Notes: generated by a model not told the origin, from the sequence alone. A stretch of 41,196 bases of DNA from Myxococcaceae bacterium (GCA_019694595.1 JAIBBQ010000035.1:1-41196), one strand, 5' to 3'. Positions 33,157 to 41,196 are shown, counted from the first letter of the stretch. Numbers and translations: made by a program.

Positions 33157-34466
33157 GCCGCGGTGACGAGGCGCGCCCCGACGCCGGGCACCTGATTCAC
33201 GACTGGAACGCCGGCGCGGCGCGCCCCAAGCCTCCCCAGCCGTTCGACCTCAACGACGAGACCCTGCGCGACGGCGTGCAGTCGCCGTCGGTCGTGGACC
33301 CCGGCATCGACGACAAGCTCGAGCTCCTCGAGCTGATGGACGCGCTGTCCATTCGCTCCGTCAACATCGGCCTGCCCGGCGCGGGCAAGCGTGCCTTCGA
33401 CGACGTGGTCGCCCAGGCGCGCTACATCAAGTCGAAGAAGCTGAAGCTCTTGCCCAACTGCGCGGCGCGCACCGTCGCCCAGGACATCCGCCCGGTCGCC
33501 GAGGCCTCGCAGAAGGCCGGCATCCCCATCACCGTCTACACGTTCATCGGCAGCTCGCCGATTCGCCAGTGGGCGGAAGACTGGTCGCTCGACTTCATCA
33601 AGAAGACCTCCGCCGACGCCATCGCCTTCGCGGTGAAGGAAGGCCTCGAGGTCGCCTACGTCACCGAGGACACCACCCGCTCCAAGCCCGAGAGCCTCGA
33701 GGTGCTCTTCCAGAGCGCGCTCGACGCCGGCGCCAGCCGCCTCGTGCTCTGCGACACCGTGGGCCACGCCACCCCCGAAGGCACCGCCGCCCTCGTCGGG
33801 TGGACCCGGGCGCTCCTTTCCCGCCTCGGCTCCGACGCGGCCATCGACTGGCACGGCCACAACGACCGCGGCTTCGCGGTGCAGAACGCGCTGGCGGCCC
33901 TCGAGGCCGGCGCCCAGCGGCTCCACGCCTGCGGCCTCGGCGTCGGTGAGCGCGTGGGCAACACCTCGATGGACCAGCTGCTGCTCAACCTCAAGCTGAT
34001 GGGGTGGATCGACACCGACGTCTCGCGGCTGGTCGAATACGTGCGCAAGGTGTCGCAGGCGACCAAGGTCGCCATTCCCGTCAACTACCCGCTGTCGGGC
34101 TCCGACGCGTTCCGCACCGCCACCGGGGTGCACGCCGCCGCCATCATCAAGGCCAAGCGCAAGGGCGACGACTGGCTCGCCGACCGCATCTATTCGGGCG
34201 TGCCTGCGGGGCTCTTCGGCCGGCAGCAAGACATCGAGATCGGCCACATGAGCGGCATGAGCAACGTGCGCTACTGGCTCGAGCAGCGGAAGCTCCCGGT
34301 CACCGACGAGGTGTGCCAGCGCATCCTCGCGCGGGCCAAGTCGACCTCCTGGACCTTGAGCGAGCGCGAGGTGATGGCGCTGGCCCGCCCCAAGCGTGCG
34401 GTGGCGAAGGCGAAGGCGAAGGCGAAGAAGCCGGTGAAGCGACGCGGCGCTGCAGCGCGCGCGTGA
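33153..34466 (+). CDS. HMGL-like acyltransferase (2-isopropylmalate/homocitrate synthase-like)
   Basis: A 437-aa TIM-barrel enzyme. The signature NDETLRDGVQSPS places Arg39 and metal-binding Asp40; WHGHNDRG gives His234 and His236, with GLGVGERVGNTSMDQLL following. A post-barrel subdomain (GVHAAAIIKAKRKGD) resembles 2-isopropylmalate and homocitrate synthases, which condense acetyl-CoA with a 2-keto acid. The C-terminal allosteric (leucine-binding) domain of IPMS is absent; instead there is a Lys/Ala-rich tail (KAKAKAKKPVKRR). HMG-CoA lyase-type cleavage is the alternative. Coupled by ATGA to the small Cys protein. ATG 33153 chosen for that overlap. Confidence 0.85.
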   Translation: MSRGDEARPDAGHLIHDWNAGAARPKPPQPFDLNDETLRDGVQSPSVVDPGIDDKLELLELMDALSIRSVNIGLPGAGKRAFDDVVAQARYIKSKKLKLLPNCAARTVAQDIRPVAEASQKAGIPITVYTFIGSSPIRQWAEDWSLDFIKKTSADAIAFAVKEGLEVAYVTEDTTRSKPESLEVLFQSALDAGASRLVLCDTVGHATPEGTAALVGWTRALLSRLGSDAAIDWHGHNDRGFAVQNALAALEAGAQRLHACGLGVGERVGNTSMDQLLLNLKLMGWIDTDVSRLVEYVRKVSQATKVAIPVNYPLSGSDAFRTATGVHAAAIIKAKRKGDDWLADRIYSGVPAGLFGRQQDIEIGHMSGMSNVRYWLEQRKLPVTDEVCQRILARAKSTSWTLSEREVMALARPKRAVAKAKAKAKKPVKRRGAAARA

Positions 34467-34493
34467 GCGGTGGCGGTCTGACGGAGGAGCGGC

Positions 34494-34694
34494 ATGGCGA
34501 GCAGCGCGAACAGCTTCACCGGAATGAAGGTCTTCTCCACCACCCTGGCGCGCGACCGCGAGCAGATGGGCGAGAAGATCACCGCGTGGATCAAGGACAA
34601 CCCGAACCTGGAGATCGTCGATCGCCAGGTCACCCAGAGCTCCGACAAGGAGTTCCACTGCCTCACCATCTCGCTCTTCTACCGGCAGAAGTGA
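34494..34694 (+). CDS. Small conserved-looking protein of unknown function
   Basis: A 66-aa protein with a strong ribosome site (GGAGGAG, 5 bases before the ATG). The sequence is a plausible small alpha/beta fold (MKVFSTTLARDREQMGEKITAWIKDN, then two strands). No motif recognised. It follows the HMGL gene by 27 bases. Confidence 0.6.
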   Translation: MASSANSFTGMKVFSTTLARDREQMGEKITAWIKDNPNLEIVDRQVTQSSDKEFHCLTISLFYRQK

Positions 34695-34714
34695 CCCTGC
34701 CAGGCTGACCCGGC

Positions 34715-35452
34715 ATGCGACCTCGTTCGGCAGGCGGTGGCGGCGGCGGCATGCGGGTGGTGATGCCCCCGGTGCGCAACGCGTCGACCGCGCTCGCGCT
34801 GGTGGTGTTCGTCACCTCCATCGTCGCCTGGGTGCTCAAGGACATCGGCGTCTCGCTGTACCTGCAGCCCGCTGGCGTCATCGCCGGCGAGCAGCTCTGG
34901 CAGCCGCTGACGTGGATCCCCACCGACTACGGCACCGGCGTGCTGTGGACCATGCTCATCGTGTGGATGACCGGCGGCTCGCTGGAGTCGCTGTGGGGGC
35001 GCTGGCGCTTCGTGCGCTTCGTGGTGGGCGTGGTCTTCCTCACCGGTCTCGCGCTCCTGCCCATCGCCCTGGTGATGCCCCGCGCCGCGGGCGGCATCCA
35101 CATGGGCGGCTCGCTCCTCGCGACCTGCTGCTGGGTCGGCTACGGCTGCGCCATCTGGAACCGCACCACCAACGTGTGGGGCTTCGAGGTCACCGGCCGC
35201 ACCATGGCGATGTTCGGCGTGCTCCTCACCACGCTCACCGCCTTCTTCAGCTCGCCCTTCGCGGTGGTGGCCCAGGCCATCGCGCTCGCCTTCACCTTCG
35301 CCTACGCCCGGTTCGGCTGGCCGAGCCACCTCTTCACCGCCTTCGGTTCGTGGCGCCTGCGCCGGGAACTCGACCGCCGCAGCAAGCACCTCAAGGTCAT
35401 CAGCGGCGACGAGCCCCAGGGGCCGCGCGGCTCCGACAAGTACCTGCACTAG
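34715..35452 (+). CDS. Rhomboid-like multi-pass membrane protein
   Basis: A 245-aa protein (ATG 34715; a second ATG at 34751, after a Gly run, is possible). About five to six membrane helices, with the rhomboid/derlin-like layout GEQLWQPLTWIPTDYG then MTGGSLESLWGRWRFVRF. The catalytic GxSG Ser motif of rhomboid proteases is not evident: the matching helix reads HMGGSLLATCCW, and no clear His follows. So it may be a non-proteolytic family member. The C-terminal tail is charged (RRELDRRSKHLKVISGD). Confidence 0.65.
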   Translation: MRPRSAGGGGGGMRVVMPPVRNASTALALVVFVTSIVAWVLKDIGVSLYLQPAGVIAGEQLWQPLTWIPTDYGTGVLWTMLIVWMTGGSLESLWGRWRFVRFVVGVVFLTGLALLPIALVMPRAAGGIHMGGSLLATCCWVGYGCAIWNRTTNVWGFEVTGRTMAMFGVLLTTLTAFFSSPFAVVAQAIALAFTFAYARFGWPSHLFTAFGSWRLRRELDRRSKHLKVISGDEPQGPRGSDKYLH

Positions 35453-35458
35453 TTCCTG

Positions 35459-35485
35459 TCTCGCGCCTGCTCCCGCAGCGCGAGA
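35459..35485. terminator. Hairpin 1 between convergent genes
   Basis: TCTCGCGC (35459-35466) pairs perfectly with GCGCGAGA (35478-35485); an inner TGC/GCA pair closes a TCCC loop. It starts 7 bases after the rhomboid-like stop. No T-run follows. Confidence 0.5.
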
Positions 35486-35486
35486 C

Positions 35487-35505
35487 GGCGAGGCTTCGCC
35501 TCGTC
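35487..35505. terminator. Hairpin 2 between convergent genes
   Basis: An 8-bp stem (one G-T) around a TTC loop: GGCGAGGC with GCCTCGTC. One base separates it from hairpin 1. Confidence 0.45.
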
Positions 35506-35516
35506 CCACGGGTGGG

Positions 35517-35537
35517 GTTCGGATCGAGAGACCGAAC
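35517..35537. terminator. Hairpin 3 between convergent genes
   Basis: GTTCGG (35517-35522) pairs with CCGAAC (35532-35537); a bulged A and a TC/GA pair lead to a GAGA loop. It lies 34 bases beyond the end of the minus-strand lipoprotein gene. Confidence 0.4.
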
Positions 35538-35570
35538 GCTTCGAGCTTCGTGAGGGTGGCGGCCCGGCGC

Positions 35571-36089
35571 TCAGCGCGACGCTGGTTGGAGCGTGTCCAG
35601 GTCCGGGCGGCAGCGGAACAGCTCGACGTCGAGCACGTTGCACTCCGCGGTCCCGCTCGATGCGCTCAGCGTCCAGGAGAAGTAGCCCGTCTGCTCCGCC
35701 TTCGCGTCGGCGCCGAGCCGGGCGCGGGAACGCTCCATCAGCGCGGGCAGTGCCTTCGTCAGGCGGTTGGCCCGAGAGTCCGGCGTCTCGTGGCACTCGC
35801 CCGGCCCGGGCTCGGGCTGCGCCGTCTCGCGCTCGCACACCACCGTGAGACCGCAGCCCTTCCAGTACTCTCCCCGGCGCGGCGCCGTCGCAGCCAGCAG
35901 CGGGCGCTCGGTCAGAGGCAACAGCAGCAGCGCCTTGACCACCGCTTCGGTCGGAGGGGCAGGAGCCTCGACCGACTCGAGCGACGCCTCGGGGCACTGC
36001 ATCGCCTTCGCCGCCAGCGGCCGCGTCGTCGCGCACCCGGTCGACCACAGTGCCAGCAGGAGACCGACGCTCAGCGTGTGCTTCAACAC
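35571..36089 (-). CDS. Cysteine-rich lipoprotein of unknown function
   Basis: A 172-aa protein with signal peptide and lipobox (LLLALWSTGC, lipidated Cys19). The mature part holds at least seven further Cys (MQCPE, KGCGLTVVCE, ECHE, ECNV, FRCRP), probably disulfide-linked. No known domain recognised. It overlaps the end of the PilZ gene by 7 bases, so the two are likely co-translated. Confidence 0.7.
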   Translation of the reverse strand: MLKHTLSVGLLLALWSTGCATTRPLAAKAMQCPEASLESVEAPAPPTEAVVKALLLLPLTERPLLAATAPRRGEYWKGCGLTVVCERETAQPEPGPGECHETPDSRANRLTKALPALMERSRARLGADAKAEQTGYFSWTLSASSGTAECNVLDVELFRCRPDLDTLQPASR

Positions 36090-36418
36090 GCCGACAAGAA
36101 GCCCTTGAGCGCCGCGCGGTCGAGCTGTGCCATCTCGGCTTCCGAGAACGACACGCCCAGGCCCTTCAAGATGCCGCGGCCGTCGCGGTCGACCCGCGCC
36201 ACGTTGCCCACCAGCGTGCAGTAGTGCGGGCTCTCTTCCGCCGGCAGCGCCAGCGCCACGCGCACCGGCGTGCCTTCGCGCGCGGGCTCGCGCGTCTTCA
36301 GGTACAGGCCACCTTCGGAGAGGTCGGCGACGGCGTCGCGAATGAAGCGATTGCCGATGCGGCAGTGGGCGGTCAGCGTGACGTTGATTCGAGGTGAACT
36401 CCGCCGCTCAGCTGACAT
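36083..36418 (-). CDS. PilZ-domain protein (c-di-GMP receptor candidate)
   Basis: A 111-aa single PilZ domain. The c-di-GMP-binding residues are present: an RxxxR-type stretch at the N-terminus (RRSSPRINV) and D-L-S-E-G-G-L-Y (the D/NxSxxG motif). The family binds cyclic di-GMP and controls motility, exopolysaccharide or development. It lies 81 bases downstream of the 1192-aa low-complexity gene on the same strand and overlaps the lipoprotein gene. Confidence 0.88.
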   Translation of the reverse strand: MSAERRSSPRINVTLTAHCRIGNRFIRDAVADLSEGGLYLKTREPAREGTPVRVALALPAEESPHYCTLVGNVARVDRDGRGILKGLGVSFSEAEMAQLDRAALKGFLSAC

Positions 36419-36499
36419 TCGTGAACCTCCGGCCGTGTGGCACGACAGGCGCGAATGTGGGCCAAGAGGCCACCTCGAGTCAAACCGCAGTGCGTCAGA

Positions 36500-39400
36500 T
36501 CAGCCCGGGGCGATGGCGTCCACCGCGTGGCGAAACACGAAGATCCGCGCGGTGTTGGTGCGGGTGTCGGCCGGCACCACGAAGAACCCGATGCCTTCCT
36601 GGTTGGCGTCCATCGAGAAGCCCGCCACCTGGCGGCCGTCGCTGAACGTCACTTTCACTTTCGAACCCACCGGCGCCGGGCCCTTCTCTCCGGGCGGCAG
36701 CATGAAGAAGACCGCCTTCACCCGCGAGCTGGGCAGCTCCTCGGTCGTCCCTGGCGTCGTCTCCAGGTGCACCGTGCTCGCGTTGAAGTCCGCGTCGCGC
36801 AGGGTGCCGCGGCGGACCTGGCCCTCCACGGTGTGGAGGATCACCTTGTGCTCGCCCGGCACCCGGATGGGCCCCGTGCTCAGCGTCGCCTGGCGGACCT
36901 TGGGCGCCGGTGCCAGCGGCGCGACCGACGGCGGCGGCTTGGGCGGCTCCACCACCATCGGCCGGGGCGGAGGCGGAGGTGCCGGCGGCGAGAAGCGCGG
37001 CGGAGGCGGCGCGGCGGGCGCCCGGTACGCGGGCTCCGTCGGCGGCGTCATCATCGGCGGCGGCGGCGGGCGCGCGGGCTCCGTCACCGCGGAGATCTCC
37101 GGCTCCTCCTCGATGATCTCGCCTTGGATGATGTCCGCGTCCTCGCTCGGCAAGTCCACCGACTCGGTGCGCGCGGTGAACGCCTCGCCCTGCGCCTGGA
37201 CCTCCGGCATCGCGAGGAAGTCGACGTTGGTCGCCAGCGGCACCTCGGTGCCTGGCTGGGTGCCGTCGGGGTCGGGCGGAGGCGCCGGCTCGGTCGGGTT
37301 GGCGAAGTCGCTCAGCGCCCCCGTCTGCAGCAGGCCGGCACCGTCGTCACTCGCCGAGAACGCCGAGACGTCGCTCGCGCTGCCTGCTGGCGTCCCCAGG
37401 AAGTCGGCGTTCGGCGCCAGCTCCACCGTCTGCGAAGGGTCGCCGCTCAGGTCGAGCTGCTGCTCCTCGGGCAGCGGCCGGTCGTCGATCGCCACGTCGA
37501 AGTCCATCGGCGTGGCGTGGGCCTCGACCAGCGGAATCGGCTCTTCCTGGTGGCTCGACGGCAGGCCGAACATGGAGCGATCGGCCATCAGGCCCGGCGT
37601 GGACACGTCGGTCGGGTGGTCGTCGCCACCGTCGGGAGGCGCCTCCACCGTCACCGGGAAGTCGGGGACCGACGGAGGAGGTGGCGGCGGCGGCCGCTGG
37701 AGCTCCTTGGTCTGAAAGTCCGAACCATCGTCGTCGTCGAGCGTCACCCCGGGGTGCGCTTCGCCCTGCGGCTGCGTGGGCACCGGGTCGAACAGCGACG
37801 GGTCGACCAGGATGGTCGGCGAAGGCCCCTGCGGCGGAGGAGGCGGCGGGGGCGCCACCTCGCGCGGAGGTGCTCCGTGCGCGGGCTCGATGGTGGCCGG
37901 CGCGGGCGGCTCGTCCCAGGGCGAGCGCTCGGGGACCGCGGCCGCCGCCACGTCGATGTTGAGCTCGTCGGTGTCGTCGCTCGGGCTGGGACCACGCGCG
38001 GCCCGCGGAAGCCGGATGGGCGCCGTCACCGCCGCCGGGCTCTGGTCTGCCGCCGGAGTGCTGCCCATGGAGACGACCGCGAACGGGTCGGTCGAGGGCA
38101 CCGGCGCGCCGAACAGCGAGTCGGTGTCGGAGGACACCGCCGGCGCGGGCTCGGGCGCGAGCGGCGCCGGGGCCTCGGTCATCGCGAACCGCTCGGTGTT
38201 CGGGTTGAACGCGGGCTGCTCGTCGGTGACCGTCTCGTCGCGCGTCGAGCCCAGGATCGTCGGCGCCTGCACCGGCTCCGGTCCGAAGAGCGCATCCGCG
38301 CTGGGGACGTCTTCCGGCGCCAGCACGGGAACCGGGGTCGGCGCCGCCGGCGCGTCGAACGAAGGGAGGCGCTGGGTCTCGCGGCGGCCGCGCTCCGCCG
38401 CCTCGGCCTCGAGGTCGCTGATCGCCGGCGCCGCGACGGCGGCGAGGGGCTCGGGCTCGACGACCGGCTCGGGTTCGATGACGGCGGCGAGGGGCTCGGG
38501 CTCGACGACCGGCTCTGGCGCCGCGACGGCGGCCAAGGGCTCGGGCTCGACGACCGGCTCTGGCGCCGCGACGGCGGCCAAGGGCTCGGGCTCGACGACC
38601 GGCTCGGGCGCCGCGACGGCGGCCAAGGGCTCGGGCTCGACGACCGGCTCGGGCGCCGCGACGGCAGCCAAGGGCTCGGGCTCGACGACCGGCTCGGGCG
38701 TCGCGACGGCGGCCAAAGGCTCGGGCTCGACGACCGGCTCGGGTTCGACGACGGCGGCGAGGGGCGCGGGCTCGACGACGGGCTCGGGCGCCGCGACGGC
38801 GGCGATGGGCTCGGGCTCGACGACCGGTTCCGGCGCCGCGACCACGGGCTCGACGACCGGGGCAGGAACCGCCGGCGCCGGCGGAGCGGCGGGGATCACC
38901 GCCGAGCGAATGATGGCCGACTCCTCCACCATCGCGAAGTCGCCCGTGGCCGCCTCCGGCACTTCCTCCGCGACCGGGGCGGTGGTGACGAGTCCTCCGA
39001 GCGCGACCGCTCCCTTGGGCGCAGTGCTGCTCGACGCGGAAGGCTTGCGCAGCAGCAGCGGCGGCGCCGACTCATCGTCGAGCGCGCTGCGCAGCGCCTC
39101 CATCGGATCCGCGCTGCTGAGTCGAGCCTCGGGCTGGACACCGCTCGCGGGGGCGCTGCGGGTCAGCGGCCGCTCGGCCTTGAGGCTTCCCGTCACCGGG
39201 GACGCGGTCGGGCCGCGCGTGGCGAGCGACGGCGACGCGTCGAGGAGCGTGACGTCCTCGTCGCTGACCTCCATCACCTCGTCTTCCGACACCTCCATCG
39301 GCGCCGCGTCGACGGCCTCGGCCTGCGACGGCTCGGGCTCGGGCTCCGGCTCGGCGTGCGGCGCAGCCGCCGGGGCCTCCCACGGCTGGCCCGAAGGGGC

Positions 39401-40078
39401 GTCGTAGTCGGGCTGCGCGTACTGCGGCGTCCCGGTCTCGGGCGGATACGCCTGCTGGGGGTAACCCGCCTGCGGGTACTGAGGGGCCCCGTAGCCCTGG
39501 GGCGGGTAGCCGGCCGGCGGATACCCGGCGGGGGGATACCCAGGCGGTGCATACGGCTGCGGCGGGTAGCCCGGCGGTGCGTAGCCAGGAGGCGGGTAGC
39601 CTGGCTGGGCGTAGCCCTGCGGCGGATACCCCGGAGGCGGGTAGCCCCACTGGGCCTGCGGCGGATACCCGGGGGCCTGGCCGTAGGCCTGCGGGTCGAC
39701 GTAGCCGCTCGAGTCTTCCGGTGACGGGTACGCGGCGGGGTCGTACGGCTGACCGGTCGCAGGATCGACGGGGTACTGGGGCGCATACGGCTGACCCGTG
39801 GCGGGGTCGACCGGGTACTGCGCGTACGGCTGACCCGTCGCGGGATCGTAGCCGCCGTAGCCCGGCGCGGGCTGACCGTAGGACTGCGCGTACGCCTGGG
39901 ACTGATCGTACGGATACCACTGGCCGTCAGGGCCGTAATACCCAGCGGGCGGCGCAATGATCCCCAGCGACTGCCCGAGATCGCTCCAGCGCTGCTCTTC
40001 GTCTGGTGAAAGGCCCGTCGTCTTCCGCTTGTCGTCCAGAAAGCGGAACTCGCGCATCGCGGCCTGCGTGTCCGACAT
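36500..40078 (-). CDS. 1192-aa low-complexity protein with tandem Pro/Glu repeats and C-terminal beta-domain
   Basis: The N-terminal ~40 residues form a charged helical segment ([21 protein letters not shown]). Then come three DPATGQPY repeats (about residues 75-115) and a PGYPP/QGY-rich tract (about 130-215). A nine-copy 15-residue [15 protein letters not shown] repeat occupies residues 416-550, inside a Pro/Ala/Glu/Val-rich disordered middle. The last ~130 residues are folded ([22 protein letters not shown] ... [15 protein letters not shown] ... [15 protein letters not shown]) and look like a small beta-barrel, perhaps of the DUF6982/PilZ-like kind seen in myxobacteria (from memory). No signal peptide or membrane helix: a cytosolic scaffold is likely. 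Probably co-transcribed with the PilZ gene. Confidence 0.75.
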   Translation of the reverse strand: MSDTQAAMREFRFLDDKRKTTGLSPDEEQRWSDLGQSLGIIAPPAGYYGPDGQWYPYDQSQAYAQSYGQPAPGYGGYDPATGQPYAQYPVDPATGQPYAPQYPVDPATGQPYDPAAYPSPEDSSGYVDPQAYGQAPGYPPQAQWGYPPPGYPPQGYAQPGYPPPGYAPPGYPPQPYAPPGYPPAGYPPAGYPPQGYGAPQYPQAGYPQQAYPPETGTPQYAQPDYDAPSGQPWEAPAAAPHAEPEPEPEPSQAEAVDAAPMEVSEDEVMEVSDEDVTLLDASPSLATRGPTASPVTGSLKAERPLTRSAPASGVQPEARLSSADPMEALRSALDDESAPPLLLRKPSASSSTAPKGAVALGGLVTTAPVAEEVPEAATGDFAMVEESAIIRSAVIPAAPPAPAVPAPVVEPVVAAPEPVVEPEPIAAVAAPEPVVEPAPLAAVVEPEPVVEPEPLAAVATPEPVVEPEPLAAVAAPEPVVEPEPLAAVAAPEPVVEPEPLAAVAAPEPVVEPEPLAAVAAPEPVVEPEPLAAVIEPEPVVEPEPLAAVAAPAISDLEAEAAERGRRETQRLPSFDAPAAPTPVPVLAPEDVPSADALFGPEPVQAPTILGSTRDETVTDEQPAFNPNTERFAMTEAPAPLAPEPAPAVSSDTDSLFGAPVPSTDPFAVVSMGSTPAADQSPAAVTAPIRLPRAARGPSPSDDTDELNIDVAAAAVPERSPWDEPPAPATIEPAHGAPPREVAPPPPPPPQGPSPTILVDPSLFDPVPTQPQGEAHPGVTLDDDDGSDFQTKELQRPPPPPPPSVPDFPVTVEAPPDGGDDHPTDVSTPGLMADRSMFGLPSSHQEEPIPLVEAHATPMDFDVAIDDRPLPEEQQLDLSGDPSQTVELAPNADFLGTPAGSASDVSAFSASDDGAGLLQTGALSDFANPTEPAPPPDPDGTQPGTEVPLATNVDFLAMPEVQAQGEAFTARTESVDLPSEDADIIQGEIIEEEPEISAVTEPARPPPPPMMTPPTEPAYRAPAAPPPPRFSPPAPPPPPRPMVVEPPKPPPSVAPLAPAPKVRQATLSTGPIRVPGEHKVILHTVEGQVRRGTLRDADFNASTVHLETTPGTTEELPSSRVKAVFFMLPPGEKGPAPVGSKVKVTFSDGRQVAGFSMDANQEGIGFFVVPADTRTNTARIFVFRHAVDAIAPG
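38429..38833 (-). repeat. Nine tandem 45-bp units inside the 1192-aa gene
   Basis: The marker TCGGGCTCGA-type decamer recurs at exactly 45-base spacing (38451, 38496, 38541, 38586, 38631, 38676, 38721, 38766 with one change, 38811). Each unit encodes [15 protein letters not shown] with few substitutions (I, A, VE, AT, IE). The inner units are almost identical at DNA level, pointing to recent unit duplication. Confidence 0.95.
39455..39865 (-). repeat. PGYPP and DPATGQPY coding repeats
   Basis: Degenerate Pro-Gly-Tyr-Pro-Pro units (about 39455-39690) and three DPATGQPY units (about 39735-39865) in the N-terminal part of the same gene. Such tracts are disordered and often mediate multivalent contacts. 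Confidence 0.8.
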
Positions 40079-40143
40079 TCGCCCGAAAGCTTAGGGGTGA
40101 ATGTCGGGCAGGGGAATCTTTGAAGCGCGCTTCCTCGTTTTGG

Positions 40144-41196
40144 TCACTGCTGCAAGCAGTACAGGTGCGACGCCTGGAAGTCGCAGGGCACCGTGCTGTG
40201 TGAGAACCAGCGGTCGAGGTAGCAGGATGCCCCATACCGGGCGCTCGCCTGGCCGTTGGTCGACGTCCAGTCCATGCAGGTCTGGGTGCCGACCACGGTG
40301 GGGGAGAGCGCGCCGGTCCAGTACGCCGGACCGCAGGTGTACGTGCCCGCGTCGGGCGTCACGTTCATGCCGGCCTGCAGGAAGCCGGTGGTGAAGACCT
40401 CGGCCGCGGTGGGCATCAGGGCCGCGTTGTCCGGGCGCACCCAGGTGCCCGCGTCGGTCTTGAACCGCGAGGCCGCCGAACCGCCGTCGGTGCTCAGCAG
40501 CGCGAGGAAGGTCCCCGGGAGGCCCGCGGCCGCCGCCTCGTTCGCGCAGAGCTGATCCGCGGCGACCAGCCCTGGCCCCAGGAGGTACGTGCCGTTGGTG
40601 ACGAACGCCACCCGGGCATCGGCCGGGCGCACCGGAGCCACGGGGACCGCGCGGTCGTAGCCCATGCAGAACAGCGGCCTCGGCTGGTTGCAGCCGGCCG
40701 GGGTGTTGTGGGTCCAGCCACGCCCGAGGTCGTCGGGCGACCCCGCGTAGCCCGTGCTCCCGGCGTCGGCCGTGGACCAGTCGATGCAGTTCTCGGCCGT
40801 CCCGGTGCCGTTGTCGTCGGTTCCGGTCCACACGTACGAGGTCGCGTACGGCGTCGTGGTGCCGCGCTCGGTGATCATCATCGGGTAGAAGATGCGGTGC
40901 TTCGTCAGCAGCCCGTCCAGCGTGTCGGTGAACGGCTTGCCGTCGGGCCGGATCCAGCCTCGCGCGCCCGCGAATCGGGTCGCGGCCGAGCCGCCATCCA
41001 CCGACAGCCAGGCGCGGTAGGCGCCCGAGAGCCCCGCGTCCGCGGCGGCGTTCTGGCAGGCAGTGTCCGCGCCGGCGATTCCGCCCAGCGCGCCGGTGAA
41101 GATCTGCGAGGTGACGAAGGCGAAGTTCGGACCCGCGTCGGTGACCGCCGTGCCGCCGCCGGAGGCGCTGGTGCCGCCGCCGGAGGCGCTGGTGCC
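40144..41196 (-). CDS. Protein with two DUF1554-like (C-type-lectin-fold) domains (5' partial)
   Basis: The frame is open to the right edge, so the start lies outside. The visible 350 residues begin with GTSASGG repeats, then two tandem domains of the same pattern: FVTSQIFTGALGG..ADTACQNAAADAGLSGAYRAWLS ... VWTGTDDNG ... NCIDW ... CNQPRPLFC, and FVTNGTYLLG..ADQLCANEAAAAGLPGTFLALLS ... YWTGALS ... CMDW ... HLYCLQQ. Conserved Cys pairs, the AGL.G..(A/L)LS strand and the WTG and (I/M)DW motifs fit the DUF1554 family known from Leptospira surface proteins. Surface location is inferred from the linker style. It lies 65 bases upstream of the 1192-aa gene on the same strand. Confidence 0.75.
   Translation of the reverse strand, partial: GTSASGGGTSASGGGTAVTDAGPNFAFVTSQIFTGALGGIAGADTACQNAAADAGLSGAYRAWLSVDGGSAATRFAGARGWIRPDGKPFTDTLDGLLTKHRIFYPMMITERGTTTPYATSYVWTGTDDNGTGTAENCIDWSTADAGSTGYAGSPDDLGRGWTHNTPAGCNQPRPLFCMGYDRAVPVAPVRPADARVAFVTNGTYLLGPGLVAADQLCANEAAAAGLPGTFLALLSTDGGSAASRFKTDAGTWVRPDNAALMPTAAEVFTTGFLQAGMNVTPDAGTYTCGPAYWTGALSPTVVGTQTCMDWTSTNGQASARYGASCYLDRWFSHSTVPCDFQASHLYCLQQ
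41151..41196 (-). repeat. 21-bp tandem repeat coding GTSASGG, cut by the window edge
   Basis: GGAGGCGCTGGTGCCGCCGCC occurs at 41161-41181 and starts again at 41182, continuing past the edge. It encodes the Gly/Thr/Ser linker of the preceding entry. Confidence 0.8.

Noticed and set aside
38429-38833. The periodic repeats considered as a CRISPR array
   Set aside because: Units are directly adjacent without unique spacers, keep the reading frame and encode a peptide repeat; no cas gene is near.
36437-39724. A 1095-residue plus-strand frame opposite the 1192-aa protein, with periodic GLGLDDRL units
   Set aside because: Its repeats are the antisense reading of the 45-bp array; composition is Arg/His/Gly-rich with no ribosome site or domain.
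40122-40133. GAAGCGCGCTTC palindrome between the DUF1554-like and 1192-aa genes as a terminator
   Set aside because: A 12-base self-complementary site gives only a 4-bp stem with a loop, with no T-run on the transcribed strand; chance is likely at this GC.

Overview
The window is very GC-rich (roughly 70-75% in most genes). It carries many lipoproteins with Gly/Ser/Thr- or 'DAG'-rich linkers, dense short-spaced operons, a PilZ protein, a VLCAD-like acyl-CoA dehydrogenase and a modular NRPS. Together these suggest a myxobacterium (Myxococcota). This is inference from style and content; no rRNA or marker gene is present.

Left part (1-16.3 kb): the 3' end of a biosynthetic gene cluster. It opens inside an NRPS (A-PCP-C-A-PCP-TE, 5' end outside the window). 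It continues on the same strand with an SCP2-like protein, a GNAT acetyltransferase, a BtrH_N-like papain-fold acyltransferase, a free-standing adenylation enzyme with a proline/pyrrole-pathway-like pocket, a free PCP, a second AMP-dependent ligase, a fold-III PLP decarboxylase of the BtrK/exosortase-A type, a second carrier protein and two tandem acyl-CoA-dehydrogenase-like flavoproteins. A membrane desaturase with three His boxes faces this operon. Seven consecutive genes are joined by 4-base overlaps. The best reading is that side-loaded, carrier-bound building blocks (probably a pyrrole made from proline, plus a carrier-bound decarboxylated amino acid) are made here and handed to the NRPS product. 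This is the most interesting part of the window.

16.5-17.6 kb: one gene of clearly lower GC (about 50-57% in sampled lines) encoding an AlbA_2/Schlafen-type protein. It is bordered by a short segment that looks like a tRNA 3' end with CCA, so a small horizontally acquired insertion is likely.

17.6-22.5 kb: a YfhO-type membrane protein, a PrpA/ApaH-like metallophosphatase and a VLCAD-like acyl-CoA dehydrogenase.

22.5-28.8 kb: cell-envelope and unknown genes in alternating orientation. They are an 800-aa lipoprotein with bacterial 'GWSGDC' repeats (about 60% GC), a small Cys-rich lipoprotein, a repeat-containing coiled-coil protein, a double-psi-barrel-like lipoprotein and an EEP-family hydrolase with a natural run of seven histidines.

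29.0-35.5 kb: a metabolic run of a fused LeuC-LeuD/aconitase-type dehydratase, a small membrane protein, a thiolase, a small CxxC protein, an isopropylmalate-synthase-like HMGL enzyme, a 66-aa protein and a rhomboid-like membrane protein. It ends at three stacked hairpins between convergent genes.

35.5-41.2 kb (minus strand): a Cys-rich lipoprotein, a PilZ protein, a 1192-aa low-complexity protein containing nine exact-period 45-bp repeats, and a protein with two DUF1554-like C-type-lectin-fold domains that runs off the right edge. No rRNA, complete tRNA, CRISPR array, transposase or integrase was recognised. No gene-free stretch exceeds about 285 bases.
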